Of a DNA stretch of 22,428 bases, positions 21,300-22,428 are shown piece after piece. Location: assembly GCA_046704525.1 (NCBI GenBank), contig JBJKRS010000013.1, positions 1 to 22,428 on the forward strand, in the 5' to 3' direction. The stretch comes from GCA-965745 sp046704525 (GTDB lineage Archaea > Thermoplasmatota > Thermoplasmata > Thermoplasmatales > Thermoplasmataceae). Position numbers and translations under genes: made by a program. A model generated the notes under the pieces. That model did no database searches. It was given only the letters and a program-made list of their open reading frames with translations, and was not told the origin of the DNA. Within the stretch, counting starts at the first letter, position 1. Every line of letters starts with the position of its first letter.

Positions 21300-22428
21300 A
21301 TGCCGGCACCAAGAGACAGCGAAAATGGAGGGCTGGAACTGGAGTCTTATGGGCAGAAGCATCAAGGCAGCGATTCGAATAGAAGCAATGAAGCCATAAC
21401 AATTGGCATTCTGGCATTCATGGGTCTCCTCATAATCTATGTCGAGACCATGCTGACTCCAGCGCTGCCTGTTCTGCAGAAATTCTTCAGCACAAACTAC
21501 GATGTCCTGTCCTGGGTCCTTACAGCATATATCATAACAGGCACAATTTCCTCCGCTTTATTCGGTAAGCTCGCGGACGTTGTTGGGAAGAAGAAGGTGC
21601 TTTTTTCCCTCTCGGTCATTTATGCTGCTTCCGTAAGCGCTGGCGGGTTCGTCACCACGCTTGGAGAGCTCATCGCGGTTCGCGCCATCCAGGGACTCGG
21701 TTTTGGAATGATACCTGTTGCATTTGCCATTCTCAATGACCAGATACCTAAGGAGAGGCTTGCCCTTGCCCAGGGCATTGTAAGCTCCACTTTCGCTGGA
21801 GGATCTGCTTTCGGCCTGGTTGGCGGCGCATGGATAACACAGAACTTTGGATGGGAGTGGTCGTACCATTCAGCGATCCCCCTTTCATATACTCTCGTCA
21901 TACTCATCGTAGTCTTCCTTAAGGATCTCTCCAGTCCGCGCAGCGAGAAGATAGACATCCTCGGGATATCGTCACTGGCATTGGGCCTGACTATGCTTAT
22001 ATATGGCCTCTCCGAGGGACAGTACAGTGGCTGGCTCTCTCCATTGATTGTGGGCTCTTTCACAGTCTCAGGGCTGTCATTCATCACATTTGCATTTGCC
22101 GAGTCCAGGGCCAGGATGCCGTTCATAGATGTGAACCTCCTGAAGATCAGGAATGTCTTCCTGGCAAATTTTACGGGCATGTTTGCCCTAGCATCCCTCT
22201 ATTTCCTGCTTTACGCCGTGCCGCCGCTTCTGCAGGACCCTGCACCTGCCGGGTTCGGGGAATCCATCTTCACTTCCGGCCTGATCCTGCTCCCTCAGGC
22301 AATACTTACCATGATATTTGCCGGAATTGCGGCACGGATAACCACTGAAAAAGGGCCGCGAACCGCAATACTCATTGGAACTTCTATCCTGTTCCTTGCC
22401 TTCATTGGCCTGCTTTTCAACCGTGCAA
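21300..22428 (+). CDS. MFS multidrug exporter, DHA2-like (C-terminus cut by window edge)
   Basis: The visible part is 376 codons with no stop at the right edge. A hydrophilic N-terminus of about 34 residues precedes the first helix. Motif A is FGKLADVVGKKKVL in the loop between helices 2 and 3. RAIQGLGFGMIPVAFAILND gives the conserved helix-4 arginine, and AQGIVSSTFAGGSAFGLVGG resembles antiporter motif C in helix 5. Then GWEWSY, as in DHA2 (14-helix) drug:H+ antiporters such as EmrB/QacA. About ten or eleven helices are visible. ATG 21300 is the only start, since the frame is closed by a TGA seven codons upstream. The gene lies after the ABC exporter on the same strand and is probably regulated separately. 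Confidence 0.9.
   Translation, partial: MPAPRDSENGGLELESYGQKHQGSDSNRSNEAITIGILAFMGLLIIYVETMLTPALPVLQKFFSTNYDVLSWVLTAYIITGTISSALFGKLADVVGKKKVLFSLSVIYAASVSAGGFVTTLGELIAVRAIQGLGFGMIPVAFAILNDQIPKERLALAQGIVSSTFAGGSAFGLVGGAWITQNFGWEWSYHSAIPLSYTLVILIVVFLKDLSSPRSEKIDILGISSLALGLTMLIYGLSEGQYSGWLSPLIVGSFTVSGLSFITFAFAESRARMPFIDVNLLKIRNVFLANFTGMFALASLYFLLYAVPPLLQDPAPAGFGESIFTSGLILLPQAILTMIFAGIAARITTEKGPRTAILIGTSILFLAFIGLLFNRA

Noticed and set aside
1..22428. CRISPR arrays, rRNA, tRNA and insertion sequences
   Set aside because: I saw no regularly spaced repeats, no tRNA-type motifs and no transposase motifs on either strand. I cannot exclude an atypical small RNA by eye.

Overview
The window looks like chromosomal DNA from an archaeon of the Thermoplasmatales type. 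This is inferred from gene content. Two enzymes that build the sn-glycerol-1-phosphate ether lipid core sit side by side (GGGP synthase and a UbiA-type DGGGP synthase). With them are archaeal Trm1, an archaeal dihydroneopterin aldolase (MptD), a THEP1 NTPase, PurS, UPF0147, UPF0045 and archaeal-type HTH regulators. Two surface proteins are extremely rich in N-glycosylation sequons, as expected of a wall-less, glycoprotein-covered cell. Many genes have an A/T-rich TATA-like box about 25 bp before the start codon, which suggests leaderless transcripts. Others start with GTG or TTG behind a purine-rich ribosome site.

Layout. 1-2346 (minus): purS and purL, with purL running off the left edge. 2471-6050 (minus): a compact operon mptD, THEP1, trm1, DGGGP synthase, GGGP synthase, with gaps of 0-4 bp or 4-bp overlaps. 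6241-6468 (plus): a small two-helix membrane protein whose 3' end overlaps the next block. 6425-9798/9873 (minus): a four-gene cassette that I read as a type IV secretion/DNA-exchange apparatus. It comprises a VirB2/TrbC-like two-helix pilin candidate, a VirB6/TrbL/CedA-like polytopic protein, a PrgI-like membrane domain fused to the N-terminal part of VirB4, and a VirB4/CedB-like ATPase. 9927-10418 (minus): acyl-CoA thioesterase. 10491-12287 (minus): large surface glycoprotein. 12360-13058 (plus): ribose-5-phosphate isomerase A. 13063-14388 (minus): an HTH regulator, UPF0147, a stand-alone Lrp-type RAM domain protein and a 53-residue protein. 14457-15485 (minus): zinc MDR oxidoreductase. 15619-17079 (plus): E1-like (ThiF/MoeB) enzyme and a HAD phosphatase. 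17089-17787 (minus): small surface glycoprotein. 17920-18216 (plus): UPF0045 thiamine-binding-type protein. 18290-18736 (plus): PadR regulator. 18912-21208 (plus): PadR regulator with a DrrA/DrrB-type ABC exporter. 21300-end (plus): MFS drug exporter, cut by the right edge.

The most interesting part is 6425-9873. It has the core set of a T4SS-like DNA-transfer machine (pilin, inner-membrane channel, PrgI, VirB4). No relaxase, coupling protein or integrase is visible, and housekeeping genes flank it. That resembles the domesticated archaeal DNA-import systems Ced (Sulfolobales) and Ted (Thermoproteales) more than a conjugative element. An unusual feature is that the VirB4 protein appears split in two, with the PrgI domain fused to its N-terminal piece. 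The right-hand 4 kb is an export/resistance region with two PadR regulators and palindromic operator candidates.

No tRNA, rRNA, CRISPR array or insertion sequence was recognised. No gene-free stretch exceeds about 200 bp.
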